The notes beneath the pieces are model-generated. The model worked only from the letters and a program-made list of their open reading frames with translations. It did not search any database and was not told where the DNA came from. Of a stretch of 64,000 bases of DNA, positions 1 through 9,448 are shown piece by piece (within the stretch, counting starts at the first letter, position 1; each line of letters begins with the position of its first letter). The DNA is taken from positions 186,001 to 250,000 of the forward strand of contig JAMIFM010000010.1 of NCBI GenBank assembly GCA_035906255.1, in the 5' to 3' direction. The position numbers were made by a program, and so were the translations under genes. This DNA is from SB11 sp035906255 (lineage in GTDB: Bacteria; Bacteroidota; Bacteroidia; UBA8524).

Positions 1-2275
1 GGATAATTAACCCAAGAGTCACCCTTCCGCCCGTATCACAAGGGGGGCTTGTATATTGGTAATTATGGCTAAAATCCTGTTGTATCCAGTTGGCATTAAA
101 ATTTCCCGATTGTTCGGCGCAGGTAGAATCCCACATTACCCAAAACGTCTCTCGGTCGCAGGCAGGGCGGGTAAGACTTAATGAAAGTGATTTTGATTTT
201 GAAGTTTCAGGGCCTAAACAGTCGGGAGAGTTAAAAACCAATCCCGTAATAGGAGGGGTGGCACTTGGGTCAGGCCCGGCTTTAGGAGGTAATAATGCCA
301 AATCAACGCTGTTTGAATCAGAACAACCCCACACGGTATCGTGCAATATTAACATGGGTCGGTAGCAGGCTTCTTTCCCCGGAGTGTACCAATGTTTAAC
401 ATTAATGGAATCTACCGAATAGTTACAGTTCATGCCCACATTAATACCGTTTTTAGTGTCGGTAGTACAGGCAGGTGCCCAAGTATCTTTAAAATCCCAT
501 ATTCGTTTAATATTGCCCGGTGCGGGGCCATGATTTGAGAGATATGGGTTAGAGGTTGTATTGCTAAACACTACCGTGTCATGTATTTGGCACTGGTAGC
601 GGTTTAGGGGGGTGCCAATGCTGGCGCGGGGTCCCAACACCGTTACTGTGCGAACGGAAGCCAATGTATCACAATTGGGGGCTTGTATGCGCAGGGTGAT
701 AACGTAATTTCCGGGTGCGCCGTAGCTGTTCCCTGCCAACCAAGAAGTATCAGTACTGCCATCGCCATAATCCCAAGTGGCATTTGTTCCAATGTTTACC
801 GGATTATTTACAGTAAATGAATTACCGTAGTAACAACTGATATCTCTGTTTACTGTGGGGTTAAAATTAAGTACAGTGCTTTGTACTGATGTAGAAGACA
901 ATATTGTTTTAGGGCAACCTGATGTATCGGTGGTTATCAGTTGGATAGGATAATTGCCATTGGTAGTGTACAGGTGTTCGGTTTGAATCCAGTTTGAAGA
1001 ATCCATCCCGCCATCGCCGAATACCCAACGGAACTTACGGATTTTGCTTGAATCGAACGGAGAAGTGTTATTCAGTGTAACGTGCGTGGTAAAACAGTCT
1101 TTGGTTTCAGTAACCGTAAATACAGGGATGTAATCAGGCAACACCACTACAGCCCCTGAAACCTGCTTGCTGGCAAAACAGTTGTTAAAATCCGTAACCT
1201 CAATAGTGATTGGATAACTGCCTCCTAAATCATCGCTATAACTGTGGCAAATGGTTTTGGTGCTTATGGGGGTAGTATTGTCCAAAAAACCATCGCCAAA
1301 AACCAATGTTCGTTTCCATATCGGGGCACCGAAAGTACCTTGTTTACTCGAGTCGGTAATACACGCATTGTTTCCTTCAAAACACAACGTGTCATTTGCT
1401 ACCACAAAATTGGCAATGGGCAGGCTTTGTACAGTAATGCTGTCAAACTGCGCAAAGCATGAGTCTGTCCCGCCATGAGTAACCCGCACACGGGGTTTAT
1501 AATACCCCCCTGTATTGTATGTGTATAAGGGCGATTGCAGGATAGATGAATTACCATCGCCTAAACGCCATAAAAATGAAGCACCACTCGTTTCAGTAAT
1601 TGCAACGTTAAAATTAACAGAAGTTCCGGCACAAAACTGGGTATCGCCCACGCTTATCTGTGGTTTTGAATATACTCGTAACGATTGCGTAACCGTATCA
1701 GCACAACCGCCAACGGTTCCAACAATCAACTTAATGGTGAATGTGCCTGTATCAGCATAAGTGTAGTTGGGATTAGTTTGATGCGATGAATCCCCGTTAC
1801 CGAAAAACCATCGCCAACCTGTTATAGCATCACCCGCAGTGGTGGTGGAGTTGTTTGAAAACTTGGTGACAGTTTGCTTGCAATTATCGTAGCGGGTAAA
1901 TGCCGCATCAGGGCTTTTTATGATGTAAATATTATCGGTTAACGTATCAGAGCAGGCCAAACCGTCAGTTACAATCAGGGTAATGACCAAATGCCCTGAA
2001 TCTATATAAGAATGGCTTGGGTGTTGGGCATTGCTAAAGTTTGACGGGCTTGAGGCATCACCAAAATTCCACAGGTAGGTTAATGTTCCGCTTCCGGTTG
2101 AACTGTTTGTGAAAGGCACTGTTTGACCACTGCACACGGTATCGTTTGGAAATGCAAATGCGGCAGTGCATTGTGCGGCGGTTTGTTTTGGACAAAGGAA
2201 CGCCAACACAGCCCAAAGGCATATTATTATCCCTGCCGATACTTTTTTCGGTATGTATTTGTGTACTGAAACCAC
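1..2275 (-). CDS. PKD-repeat secreted surface protein (partial, C-terminus outside window)
   Basis: An open frame runs without a stop from a GTG at 2275 to the left edge (758 codons visible). The first 35 or so residues form a signal peptide: basic KYIPKK, then a hydrophobic core (IIICLWAVLAFLC) and an AQ cleavage region. The rest is a chain of PKD/Ig-like domains, each with the WxFGDG-type motif (WNFGDA, WFFGNG, WRLGDG, WVFGDG, WDYGDG, WDFKDT). An in-frame TAA lies two codons upstream, so GTG is the most upstream possible start. Bacteroidota proteins of this type are usually exported and end in a T9SS or gliding-motility-associated C-terminal domain; that end is not visible here. Role is inferred as adhesion or cell-surface structure. 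Confidence 0.85.
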   Translation of the reverse strand, partial: MVSVHKYIPKKVSAGIIICLWAVLAFLCPKQTAAQCTAAFAFPNDTVCSGQTVPFTNSSTGSGTLTYLWNFGDASSPSNFSNAQHPSHSYIDSGHLVITLIVTDGLACSDTLTDNIYIIKSPDAAFTRYDNCKQTVTKFSNNSTTTAGDAITGWRWFFGNGDSSHQTNPNYTYADTGTFTIKLIVGTVGGCADTVTQSLRVYSKPQISVGDTQFCAGTSVNFNVAITETSGASFLWRLGDGNSSILQSPLYTYNTGGYYKPRVRVTHGGTDSCFAQFDSITVQSLPIANFVVANDTLCFEGNNACITDSSKQGTFGAPIWKRTLVFGDGFLDNTTPISTKTICHSYSDDLGGSYPITIEVTDFNNCFASKQVSGAVVVLPDYIPVFTVTETKDCFTTHVTLNNTSPFDSSKIRKFRWVFGDGGMDSSNWIQTEHLYTTNGNYPIQLITTDTSGCPKTILSSTSVQSTVLNFNPTVNRDISCYYGNSFTVNNPVNIGTNATWDYGDGSTDTSWLAGNSYGAPGNYVITLRIQAPNCDTLASVRTVTVLGPRASIGTPLNRYQCQIHDTVVFSNTTSNPYLSNHGPAPGNIKRIWDFKDTWAPACTTDTKNGINVGMNCNYSVDSINVKHWYTPGKEACYRPMLILHDTVWGCSDSNSVDLALLPPKAGPDPSATPPITGLVFNSPDCLGPETSKSKSLSLSLTRPACDRETFWVMWDSTCAEQSGNFNANWIQQDFSHNYQYTSPPCDTGGRVTLGLII

Positions 2276-2435
2276 CTTACCTTAATATACTAAGATACGC
2301 AATTTTATAGCAAATGGTTGACAGGATGGTAAGTTTAAAGTAAAAAACAGTTTTTTTAGACGAAATCCAGTCCCAATGTTATCGAAACGGGGTTGTGAGC
2401 ATTCGTCGAAAATGCCCCAACTTGTCCGTCAGCAG

Positions 2436-3599
2436 TTAGTATGTCAATCGCTCTCCGTTAGCTTCAATTACTAATTCTTTAGTAGCCGAGGCTTCGGTAT
2501 GTCCCACAATTTGAGCATCGAGATTAAATGACTTTGAAATATTGATAATATCCTCAGCGGTTTTCTCGTCGGTATATATCTCCATCCGGTGCCCCATATT
2601 AAACACCTTGTACATTTCTTGCAAAGAGGTGCCTGATTGTTGTTGTATTGTTTTAAATAATGGTGGAAGCTCAAACAAGTTGTTTTTAACAACCTTTAGG
2701 TTATCTACAAAGTGCAATATTTTGGTTTGACCGCCGCCACTGCAATGCACCATGCCTTTTATGGCTTGCTTATGCTCGGCAAAAATGGCGCGGGCAACGG
2801 GCAAATAGGTGCGTGTAGGTGATAATACCATTTTACCGGCATCCAGCGGGCAGTTTTCAACTGCGTCGGTAAGTTTAAGGCTGCCTGCATATACAAGGCT
2901 TTCATCCACTTTCGGGTCGTAACTTTCTGTGTATTTTGTGCGATATTCTTTCGCAAACACATCGTGCCTTGCTGATGTAAGACCATTACTTCCCATACCT
3001 CCGTTATACATCGTTTCGTAGGTAGTTTGGCCGTATGAAGCAAGCCCCACAATTACTTGTCCGGCACCTATGCGGGCATTATCAATAATACTGTTGCGGT
3101 GGGTGCGTGCGGTAACCGTGCTATCCACAATCACGGTGCGTACAAGGTCGCCCACGTCGGCCGTTTCACCGCCCGTGCTGTATATATTCACCCCAAACGA
3201 GCGCATATTTTCTATAAACTCCTCAGTACCTTCAATAATCGCCTTCACCACCTCACCCGGTACCAAGTTTTTATTGCGGCCGATAGTACTTGATAACAAA
3301 ATATTATCCGTGATGCCTACACACAATAAATCATCCGTGTTCATCACCACAGCATCTTGGGCAATACCTTTCCATACTGAAAGGTCTCCCGTTTCGCGCC
3401 AGTAAATATATGCCAGTGATGATTTTGTGCCCGCGCCATCCGCGTGCATTACCACACAGTGGTCGGCACTATTGCTTAAAAAATCAGGAACGATTTTGCA
3501 AAAAGCCTTTGGAAACAGTCCTTTATCAATGTTTTTAATAGCATTGTGCACATCTTCTTTGGCCGAAGAAACCCCGCGTAAGGCGTATTTATCTGTCAT
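2436..3599 (-). CDS. purM: Phosphoribosylformylglycinamidine cyclo-ligase (AIR synthase)
   Basis: 387 residues. PurM closes the imidazole ring of FGAM with ATP to give AIR, the fifth step of de novo purine synthesis, in the cytosol. The protein shows the AIR-synthase fold: the HADGAGTKSSLA segment (about residues 52-63), the NTDDLLCVGI motif, the STGGETADVGDLVRT segment and the C-terminal GxxxGGGQTK-like part (CSGGGQTKILHF). It is longer than the roughly 345-residue proteobacterial enzyme, which fits my memory of the Bacteroidota form. The ATG start at 3599 is followed by MTDKYALRG. It stands alone, and the neighbours are not purine genes. Confidence 0.95.
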   Translation of the reverse strand: MTDKYALRGVSSAKEDVHNAIKNIDKGLFPKAFCKIVPDFLSNSADHCVVMHADGAGTKSSLAYIYWRETGDLSVWKGIAQDAVVMNTDDLLCVGITDNILLSSTIGRNKNLVPGEVVKAIIEGTEEFIENMRSFGVNIYSTGGETADVGDLVRTVIVDSTVTARTHRNSIIDNARIGAGQVIVGLASYGQTTYETMYNGGMGSNGLTSARHDVFAKEYRTKYTESYDPKVDESLVYAGSLKLTDAVENCPLDAGKMVLSPTRTYLPVARAIFAEHKQAIKGMVHCSGGGQTKILHFVDNLKVVKNNLFELPPLFKTIQQQSGTSLQEMYKVFNMGHRMEIYTDEKTAEDIINISKSFNLDAQIVGHTEASATKELVIEANGERLTY

Positions 3600-3727
3600 A
3601 GTGTATCATAAACCACTGCTTAAGGCAGTTGGTAGGGTGGCAAAATTACAAAATCCATACTCTTTAGCTTGCATGAATTGTAAACACTGTAGCTTTTTGT
3701 AACTTCCTGTAAGATTTAAATATTAGT

Positions 3728-4132
3728 ATGCGCTGTATTTTATATGCCTTTGTAACTGTTGTATGTATGTTGTTTGTTTCGTGCAAGAAAGATGCCGATA
3801 CGGTTTTGCCACCTGCTAAAACAAACCCTTTTGCGGGTGGCAAAGGTGGAAATTTTAGCCGTGCTTTCTTTAGCGGGCACAAAGGAGTGCCTATAGGGGC
3901 AAGAATGTACTTAAAATATGGCGATGATAAGATGCCAAACGACAGTACGTTGTTTGATGAAAAGCATGATGCAGTGAAAGAACCCGGGTTTAGCTATCAC
4001 GCCCATTTTGACGGGCTTACTAAGGGCACTTACTTTTTTTACGCAGTATCAGGCAATTTGCAGTTTGATACAGTAATCGTACTTACTGATTCTTCTGAAT
4101 TGGCTGATGATATTACGGTTGACTTAAACTAA
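3728..4132 (+). CDS. Small lipoprotein of unknown function
   Basis: 134 residues. A type II signal peptide is visible: MRCILYAFVTVVCMLFVSC, with the lipobox FVSC and the lipidated Cys near residue 19, followed by KKDAD. The mature part is about 115 residues, rich in Gly, Asp and Lys, and resembles a short beta-sandwich (SYHAHFDGLTKGTYFFYAV), like a carrier or carboxypeptidase-regulatory type of module. No family is recognised with confidence. It diverges from purM, with 128 bases between the starts, and converges on the VOC gene downstream with only 13 bases between them. Confidence 0.75.
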   Translation: MRCILYAFVTVVCMLFVSCKKDADTVLPPAKTNPFAGGKGGNFSRAFFSGHKGVPIGARMYLKYGDDKMPNDSTLFDEKHDAVKEPGFSYHAHFDGLTKGTYFFYAVSGNLQFDTVIVLTDSSELADDITVDLN

Positions 4133-4145
4133 ATAGCTTATTAGC

Positions 4146-4538
4146 TTACTCAAGCAGATTAGAGAATAATTCAAGCAAATTGCCTTCGGGGTCACGTAAA
4201 TGGGCAACCCTTAATCCCATAGCCGGAACATCCGACGGGGGGTTCAAAAACTCAACGCGGTCACTCAACTCATGGTACAATGCATCCACATTGTTCACTT
4301 CAATAATAATTACAAACTTATCGCGTGCATCGGTAGGTAATTCTTTATCCGCATTACCGGCCACAGGAGCCATTAAATCAGATTTAAAAATCGATAATCC
4401 GCTTTGCAGCCCAATATTAAAACTTGCATACGAGTCGCCTCTTTTTCCGGCACTTGCTTCAAGGCCCAACAGGTTTTTGTAAAAATCAAAACAGGTATTA
4501 AAGTCTTTAACAAGCAGACGGATATTATTGAGCTTCAT
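4146..4538 (-). CDS. VOC (glyoxalase/bleomycin-resistance) family protein
   Basis: 130 residues with the two beta-alpha-beta-beta-beta units of the vicinal-oxygen-chelate fold: MKLNNIRLLVKDFNTCFDFYK at the N-terminus and HLRDPEGNLLELFSNL at the C-terminus. DPEGNLLEL is the classic final VOC strand with its metal-binding Glu. Substrate is unknown; members act as lyases, dioxygenases or drug-binding proteins. It is divergently placed to the MarR gene, about 260 bases away. Confidence 0.85.
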   Translation of the reverse strand: MKLNNIRLLVKDFNTCFDFYKNLLGLEASAGKRGDSYASFNIGLQSGLSIFKSDLMAPVAGNADKELPTDARDKFVIIIEVNNVDALYHELSDRVEFLNPPSDVPAMGLRVAHLRDPEGNLLELFSNLLE

Positions 4539-4783
4539 AGCTAAGGTACTTAGTTGGGTTTAAACGCAGTTATCACAGTCTTTATTCTTTCGCTTGTCTG
4601 CAACGGTATAACAGACTGCCTGATTAAACACTGTAACATAGTTTTTGTTGTTCGGTAGTTGAATATTTAAAACGTAACAAACCTACTAAAAAAACCAGTT
4701 GATTTTACTACTACAAAGCACAAATAAAATAAGTATTTGTATAAACAACCCTCTTTTAATTGTATATGCAAGTTTATTGAGTG

Positions 4784-4791
4784 TATATTTG
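4784..4791 (+). promoter_or_regulatory. -7 box abutting the MarR start codon
   Basis: TATATTTG matches the Bacteroidota -7 consensus TAnnTTTG exactly. A weak ATTG lies 21 bases upstream (4759-4762). The box ends five bases before the ATG at 4797, so the transcript would begin at or very near the start codon. This also argues against the upstream in-frame ATG at 4737. Confidence 0.45.
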
Positions 4792-4796
4792 CCGTG

Positions 4797-5261
4797 ATGG
4801 AAGGTAAAGTCGTCACCCCAAATTTTGATAGGGTAAACCCTGCGGAATGTATTAATGCCAAACTGCGTAAGCTGCAACGCAAAGTGGCGGCATTGTATGA
4901 AGCAAAGCTGCGCCCGTTTAATCTTGAAGGCAGTATGCTGGCCATTTTGTTTTTGGTAGGAAAAATGCCGGGGATTAATCAAAAAACGGTGGCCGAAAAA
5001 CTGGTGATAGACCCCTCAACGATGAGCAGGGACGCAAAGAAACTGGTTAAGAGAGGACTGATTCAGGTGGAAAAAGGCGGAGACCCAAGGAATAGTGAGC
5101 TTATGTTAACTGCACAAGGATATGGGTTGATTGAGGAAGTGTCGCCAATATGGGAAGCTATGCACCTTAAAGTATCAGAGTTATTTGGCCGTTTCAGCAT
5201 ACAGCAGTTGGATAGTATGGCCGAAGCAATTAACCAAAATATAGTAGCACTTCAAGCATAA
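4797..5261 (+). CDS. MarR-family transcriptional regulator
   Basis: 154 residues from the ATG at 4797 (MEGKVVTPNFDR). The winged-helix region is clear: INQKTVAEKLVIDPSTMSRD is the helix-turn-helix and LIQVEKGGDPRNSELMLTAQG is the wing, with the DxRNS variant of the MarR DxR motif. Flanking helices would form the dimer interface. An in-frame ATG 20 codons upstream (4737) was rejected because the residues it adds look non-coding and a -7 box lies between the two starts. It probably controls itself and the membrane-protein gene that follows 44 bases downstream on the same strand. Its ligand cannot be told from sequence. Confidence 0.88.
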   Translation: MEGKVVTPNFDRVNPAECINAKLRKLQRKVAALYEAKLRPFNLEGSMLAILFLVGKMPGINQKTVAEKLVIDPSTMSRDAKKLVKRGLIQVEKGGDPRNSELMLTAQGYGLIEEVSPIWEAMHLKVSELFGRFSIQQLDSMAEAINQNIVALQA

Positions 5262-5305
5262 AAAGCGGCTAAATATATGTATATACAACTAAAATAAATT
5301 AAACT

Positions 5306-6010
5306 ATGAATACAGCAACGTTTGGTATAACCTTTGCATACACCGCGCTATTGCTGATTACTGCACTTGGGGTGGTATTTGTTTTCAAAAATGCTGTTAG
5401 TCAGTCAACAATAAGAAACAAACTGTTTCCTATAATTTTTCTTATTTTAATATGGTTTGTTGATAGTATTTTATCTTTAAGCGGAGTTTTTTTAAATACC
5501 CTTAAAAGTACCCCGCCTGTCTTTTTTCCTGCGGTGTTAGCCACCGTTTTACTGGCTGTTTATTTTGCAGTGAAGTACGAGCCGCTTAAAGGTTTCAAGG
5601 ATGAGAACATGAAGTTTGCCGTTGCCTTGCAAACGTTCAGGCTTCCTTTAGAGTTAATTTTTGTTTGGGCTTTCCACTTAGGGATGATGCCTCGGCAAAT
5701 GACCTTTGAAGGGTTAAATTTTGATGTATTAGTAGGGCTTACAGCACCGTTTATTGCCTATTTCGGCTATCATAAAGAGGTATTGCCAAAATGGGCGTTG
5801 GTAGGTTGGAATGTGGCAGGCTTGGTTTTGCTGGCAAACATTGTTACTGTGGCTATTTTATCTGCCCCAACTAACTTTCAGGTATTTACAAATGAACCCC
5901 ACAATACAATTGTGCTGAAATTCCCTTATATCTTTATCCCCTTTTTCTTAGTACCGCTGGCATTGTTCGGGCATTTGTTTGCCTTGCGTAAGCTATTAAA
6001 AAAGAATTGA
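5306..6010 (+). CDS. Multi-pass membrane protein, probable MarR target
   Basis: 234 residues with about seven hydrophobic segments: residues about 8-27, 42-64, 73-92, 112-128, 140-155, 164-186 and 208-226. No catalytic motif is seen and I do not recognise a named family. Its position 44 bases downstream of the MarR gene, on the same strand, suggests a regulator-target pair. Function is unknown. Confidence 0.75.
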   Translation: MNTATFGITFAYTALLLITALGVVFVFKNAVSQSTIRNKLFPIIFLILIWFVDSILSLSGVFLNTLKSTPPVFFPAVLATVLLAVYFAVKYEPLKGFKDENMKFAVALQTFRLPLELIFVWAFHLGMMPRQMTFEGLNFDVLVGLTAPFIAYFGYHKEVLPKWALVGWNVAGLVLLANIVTVAILSAPTNFQVFTNEPHNTIVLKFPYIFIPFFLVPLALFGHLFALRKLLKKN

Positions 6011-6087
6011 TTGCTTTTGACGTATTAAAACATCATTGTTTACAATACAGCGTACTTTTATTAGAAAATTAACGCAAAAGATAACCG

Positions 6088-7008
6088 TTAATGATGTACA
6101 TCCTCGTTGTTTATGATGCTTAAATAACTGTAATACCTTTCGAGGCGAAGGGCACCGTCTTCAACAGCTTTCAGCACGGCACAACCGGGTTCATTAAGAT
6201 GTAAGCAATCATTAAAACGGCAGTTTCCCATCAGGGCTTTCATTTCAGGAAAGTAATGGGCAACTTCGGTTTTGGTCAAATCAACCACCCCAAAATCTTT
6301 AATGCCCGGAGTATCTATAATCCTTGTGCTGTCTTCTGTTTCAAACATTTCGGCAAAAGTGGTGGTGTGTTTGCCTTTTAGCGAGTAATCAGAAATTTCG
6401 CCTGTCTTTTGCCGTATTTCGTCAGACAATTGATTGATAAAAGTTGATTTACCAACACCCGAGTGCCCTGAAACAAGAGTGGTTTTGCCTTTCAGTTTAT
6501 CCTTAAGTGCGGCTATGTTAGTTCCGTTTTTGGCCGATACTTGTATGCAATCATAACCAAGGGGTTCATATATTGCTTCGTATTCGCGTAATAGCTGCAT
6601 CCCCTCTTCTTCATACAAATCAATTTTGTTAAACGCCAAAATCACGGGGATGTGATAGGCAGTTGCCGTTACCAAAAAACGGTCGATAAAACCCGTTGAG
6701 GTACGGGGCAGCGCAAGGGTAACAAACAATAGTGCTTGATCTATATTGGCCGCTATTACTTGAGTTTGCTTGCTAAGATTGTTGCTTTTGCGGATGATGT
6801 AGTTTTTGCGGGGGTATAGCGATTCAATCATCGCATTTGAGGTGTCTCCTTCAGGTTCAATCTCCACCTCATCGCCTACTGCAATAGGGTTGGTGCTTTT
6901 AATGCCCTGTAACCTGAATTTTCCTTTAATCCTTGCTTGCCATACCTTCCCCTCGCCGTCTTTCACGTCGTACCAACTTCCGGTTGATTTGGTAACAGTG
7001 CCCCTCAT
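6088..7008 (-). CDS. rsgA: Ribosome small-subunit-dependent GTPase A
   Basis: 306 residues from MRGTVTKSTGSWYDV. RsgA is a circularly permuted GTPase that acts in late maturation of the 30S subunit. In order: an N-terminal OB fold (residues about 1-70), G4 NKID (AFNKIDLYEE), G5 SAK (VSAKNG), the P-loop G1 GHSGVGKST, the G3 region DTPGIKDFG, and a C-terminal zinc knuckle with CRFNDCLHLNEPGCAV. This permuted order (G4-G5-G1-G3) is diagnostic. An ATG six codons upstream (7026) is possible, but the shorter start fits the usual MKGxVxKSTGSWY opening of Bacteroidota homologues. metF lies just upstream on the same strand. Confidence 0.96.
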   Translation of the reverse strand: MRGTVTKSTGSWYDVKDGEGKVWQARIKGKFRLQGIKSTNPIAVGDEVEIEPEGDTSNAMIESLYPRKNYIIRKSNNLSKQTQVIAANIDQALLFVTLALPRTSTGFIDRFLVTATAYHIPVILAFNKIDLYEEEGMQLLREYEAIYEPLGYDCIQVSAKNGTNIAALKDKLKGKTTLVSGHSGVGKSTFINQLSDEIRQKTGEISDYSLKGKHTTTFAEMFETEDSTRIIDTPGIKDFGVVDLTKTEVAHYFPEMKALMGNCRFNDCLHLNEPGCAVLKAVEDGALRLERYYSYLSIINNEDVHH

Positions 7009-7057
7009 AGTTATTAGGTTTAGCAATTATCGTAATCCAAACCTTATGCAGGCCTGA

Positions 7058-8014
7058 TTAAAATACTTCTTTGGCAATAGCATAGGTAGCTGCGCTTCGC
7101 CCCATGGTGTAAAAATGTAATACAGGAGCACCGTTTGCTTTTAATTCTTTTGATTGCTGCACGGCCCACTCAATACCAATTTGTGCTACTTGTTTATCGT
7201 CTTTGCAAGCCTCAACAGCTTCTGTCAGCTCCTCGGGCAAATCCATGTGAAACAAGTTAGGCAATACATACAACTGCTTTCTGGTGGTTAATGGTTTTAA
7301 GCCGGGTATAATAGGCACATTAATGCCCGCTTCGCGGCACCTGTCAACAAACTCAAAATACTTACTGTTGTTGTAAAACATTTGGGTAACTATAAACTCA
7401 GCACCTGCCTCTACCTTCTTTTTCAAAAAAGTCATGTCGCTCTTTAAATTAGGAGCATCGTGGTGTTTTTCAGGATACCCAGCTACCCCTGCACAAAAGT
7501 TGGTGGGGAAAGCTTCAGTAAGCTCATCGTCTAAATAAACGCCTTTATTTAATTGCTGTATTTGTTGCAGCAATTCCAACGCATTAGAGTTCCCGTTAAA
7601 CTCGGGCTTAAAAGAACTTTCTCCCTTAGCATTATCGCCACGTAAAGCCAATACATTGTCAATACCCAAAAAGGCAAGGTCAATCAATGCGTTTTCAGTT
7701 TCTTCACGACTAAAGCCTCCGCAAATAAGGTGTGGTACGGCATCCACATGGTACTTATTCATTATAGCAGCACAAATGGCTACCGTTCCGGGGCGTTTTT
7801 TGGTAGTTATTTTACGGTAGCTGCCATCGGGAAGTTTTTTCTCAATAAACTCCTCGCGGTGGTAGGTTACATCTATAAACTTGGGTTTAAACTCCATTAA
7901 CGGGTCAATACCCTGATATATACTTTCAATGCCTTTTCCCTTTAGCGGTGGTAAAATCTCAAATGAGAACAGTGTTTCGCCGTTGGCACTTTTAATATGG
8001 TCGGTAATTTTCAT
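7058..8014 (-). CDS. metF: Methylenetetrahydrofolate reductase
   Basis: 318 residues from MKITDHIKSANGETLFSFEILPP. MetF reduces 5,10-methylene-THF to 5-methyl-THF with FAD, feeding methionine synthesis. The TIM-barrel landmarks are present: SFEILPP at the start, DVTYHREE, the ALRGDN motif that binds FAD/folate, GVAGYPEKHHDAP, and FIVTQMFYNN. A longer frame reaches 8101, but the 29 extra residues are low-complexity (QNKPQQQQNF) and unlike the family. The stop is 49 bases from the rsgA start on the same strand. Confidence 0.96.
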   Translation of the reverse strand: MKITDHIKSANGETLFSFEILPPLKGKGIESIYQGIDPLMEFKPKFIDVTYHREEFIEKKLPDGSYRKITTKKRPGTVAICAAIMNKYHVDAVPHLICGGFSREETENALIDLAFLGIDNVLALRGDNAKGESSFKPEFNGNSNALELLQQIQQLNKGVYLDDELTEAFPTNFCAGVAGYPEKHHDAPNLKSDMTFLKKKVEAGAEFIVTQMFYNNSKYFEFVDRCREAGINVPIIPGLKPLTTRKQLYVLPNLFHMDLPEELTEAVEACKDDKQVAQIGIEWAVQQSKELKANGAPVLHFYTMGRSAATYAIAKEVF

Positions 8015-8107
8015 TATCGTTTTTTCAGAAACGCAAAAATAGACAAAGTTTTGTTGCTGTTGCGGCTTGTTTTGAAACAGTTGCAAAACTAAATTCGGCA
8101 AAAATTT

Positions 8108-8623
8108 ATGGTAAAGTTTGAAGTTGAAATAACAGCCGAAGAATATATAAGGCTAAACTACCGCATTGTGTATGCAAACCCTGTGGTGCTGATTGCGTTG
8201 GCTGCGTGTGCAATTGTGGTGGGAACTAATTTGACAAGCGGTGGCTGGGATGCGCTAACAAAGGGCCCCGCTGATATTATTGCTTTGTTTGCTTTGGGGT
8301 ATTTGCTGCTGTTTTTACCCGTTACCTTATTTTATAGGGTGAGGGGGCTGTATTACCGCATGGCCGCTTTAAACGAAAAGCAAGTGTTTACAGTGGATGA
8401 AACAGGGGTGAATATTAAAGGACAAACTTTTGATGTGAAAAACGAATGGAGTGCCTATAAAACCATAGAGCTAAAGAAAGATTGGATGGTATTGTGGAAG
8501 GCTAAAAACTTTGGAAATTTTGTGCCTTTACGTTCATTTAAAAACCCTGAAGAGATAGAACAATTTATTGCAATGGCAAAAGAAAGGGGTATTGTAGTAA
8601 AAGGTAAATTGCCGGCAAAATAG
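8108..8623 (+). CDS. YcxB-like membrane protein
   Basis: 171 residues. Two adjacent transmembrane segments (about residues 27-42 and 56-76) are followed by a soluble C-terminal part with the pattern FTVDETGVNIKG...EWSAYKTIELKKDWMVLW...FVPLRSF. That is the arrangement of the YcxB-like domain, which resembles a PH fold. The function of the family is not established. It diverges from metF, 93 bases from that gene's preferred start. Confidence 0.8.
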   Translation: MVKFEVEITAEEYIRLNYRIVYANPVVLIALAACAIVVGTNLTSGGWDALTKGPADIIALFALGYLLLFLPVTLFYRVRGLYYRMAALNEKQVFTVDETGVNIKGQTFDVKNEWSAYKTIELKKDWMVLWKAKNFGNFVPLRSFKNPEEIEQFIAMAKERGIVVKGKLPAK

Positions 8624-8635
8624 AGGGCATAGTAA

Positions 8636-9070
8636 TTAATCTTCAGCTTCTCTTTTCATTTCCCATGTTCCTTTTATGGGAAGTATAATGGCAGGTAGCT
8701 TACCAATAAAAGTAAAGCCGAGTTTAAATCTCCATTCACCTTTAAAGTGATTATCACTAATGGCAGCGCCGTTATAATAAACGTTTGGATGCTTTTTTGT
8801 TTTATCAACAACCCGTTTACCATTGATAAGAGTAGTTCTAAAAGGCATTTTTTTAATAAACTGTATCGACGTCTTTTCTGTCTTACCCGTTATACTGCCT
8901 GTCCCCTCCAAACCAAATGTCTGTTCGTCATCCTCAACCACACCTGAAAAATTGTGGCCGCTAATAGTATCAATATTGATAGTAAAGAAAGTTCTCTCAA
9001 TGCTTCGCACACTGTTTATTTTTTTACTGTTGTAAGTGTACCAGCCAACCCATTTTCCTTGTATATCCAT
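8636..9070 (-). CDS. Hypothetical cytosolic beta-rich protein
   Basis: 144 residues from MDIQGKWVGWYTYNSKK. The alternating pattern of aromatic and polar residues (GKWVGWYTY near the start, ISDNHFKGEWRFKLGF and IKGTWEM near the end) suggests a small beta-barrel such as a lipocalin-like or calycin-like fold. No signal peptide is present. A longer frame reaches 9151, but its 27 extra residues look non-coding. No family is recognised. It converges on the YcxB-like gene (12-base gap) and diverges from tatA. Confidence 0.65.
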   Translation of the reverse strand: MDIQGKWVGWYTYNSKKINSVRSIERTFFTINIDTISGHNFSGVVEDDEQTFGLEGTGSITGKTEKTSIQFIKKMPFRTTLINGKRVVDKTKKHPNVYYNGAAISDNHFKGEWRFKLGFTFIGKLPAIILPIKGTWEMKREAED

Positions 9071-9191
9071 TGTAAACGAAAATAGGTAATAGTTGTTGAT
9101 AATGATGTTGCTTCCAACCCTCTCAAACAAAAACAGTCTAAAAAGTAGCAAGTCCTAAAAATTTGGTAACTTTGCACACATTTTTCAAGTA

Positions 9192-9422
9192 ATGACTTTA
9201 AGTATTCTTTTATTTGGTATGCCCGGAGGTTCTGAATGGATCCTTATCTTGGTAATTGCCCTTTTGCTGTTCGGCGGCAAAAAAATTCCCGAACTTATGC
9301 GTGGTCTTGGCAGCGGTATCCGCGAGTTTAACGATGCTAAGAACAAAGTGAAGGATGAAATACAGGAAGGTATAAAAAACCCTCCTCCTGCTGAAAAAGA
9401 AGCAAAAACCGAAAGCAAGTAA
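9192..9422 (+). CDS. tatA: Twin-arginine translocase subunit TatA/TatE
   Basis: 76 residues. The protein has a single N-terminal transmembrane helix (GSEWILILVIALLLFGGKK), then FGGKKIPEL-MRGLGSGIREF, the FGxxKxPEL hinge and amphipathic helix of TatA, and a charged, flexible tail rich in Lys and Glu. TatA oligomers form the pore that exports folded proteins bearing twin-arginine signals. TatC is not in this window. A TAACTTTG -7 box lies at 9167-9174, about 18 bases upstream of the ATG. gatA follows 26 bases downstream and may be co-transcribed. Confidence 0.93.
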   Translation: MTLSILLFGMPGGSEWILILVIALLLFGGKKIPELMRGLGSGIREFNDAKNKVKDEIQEGIKNPPPAEKEAKTESK

Positions 9423-9448
9423 GTAATACCAAGCGGTAAAACAATTTA

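Noticed and set aside
4737..4796. Upstream start for the MarR gene
   Set aside because: A consensus -7 box lies inside the extension, and the added residues look unlike coding sequence of the family.
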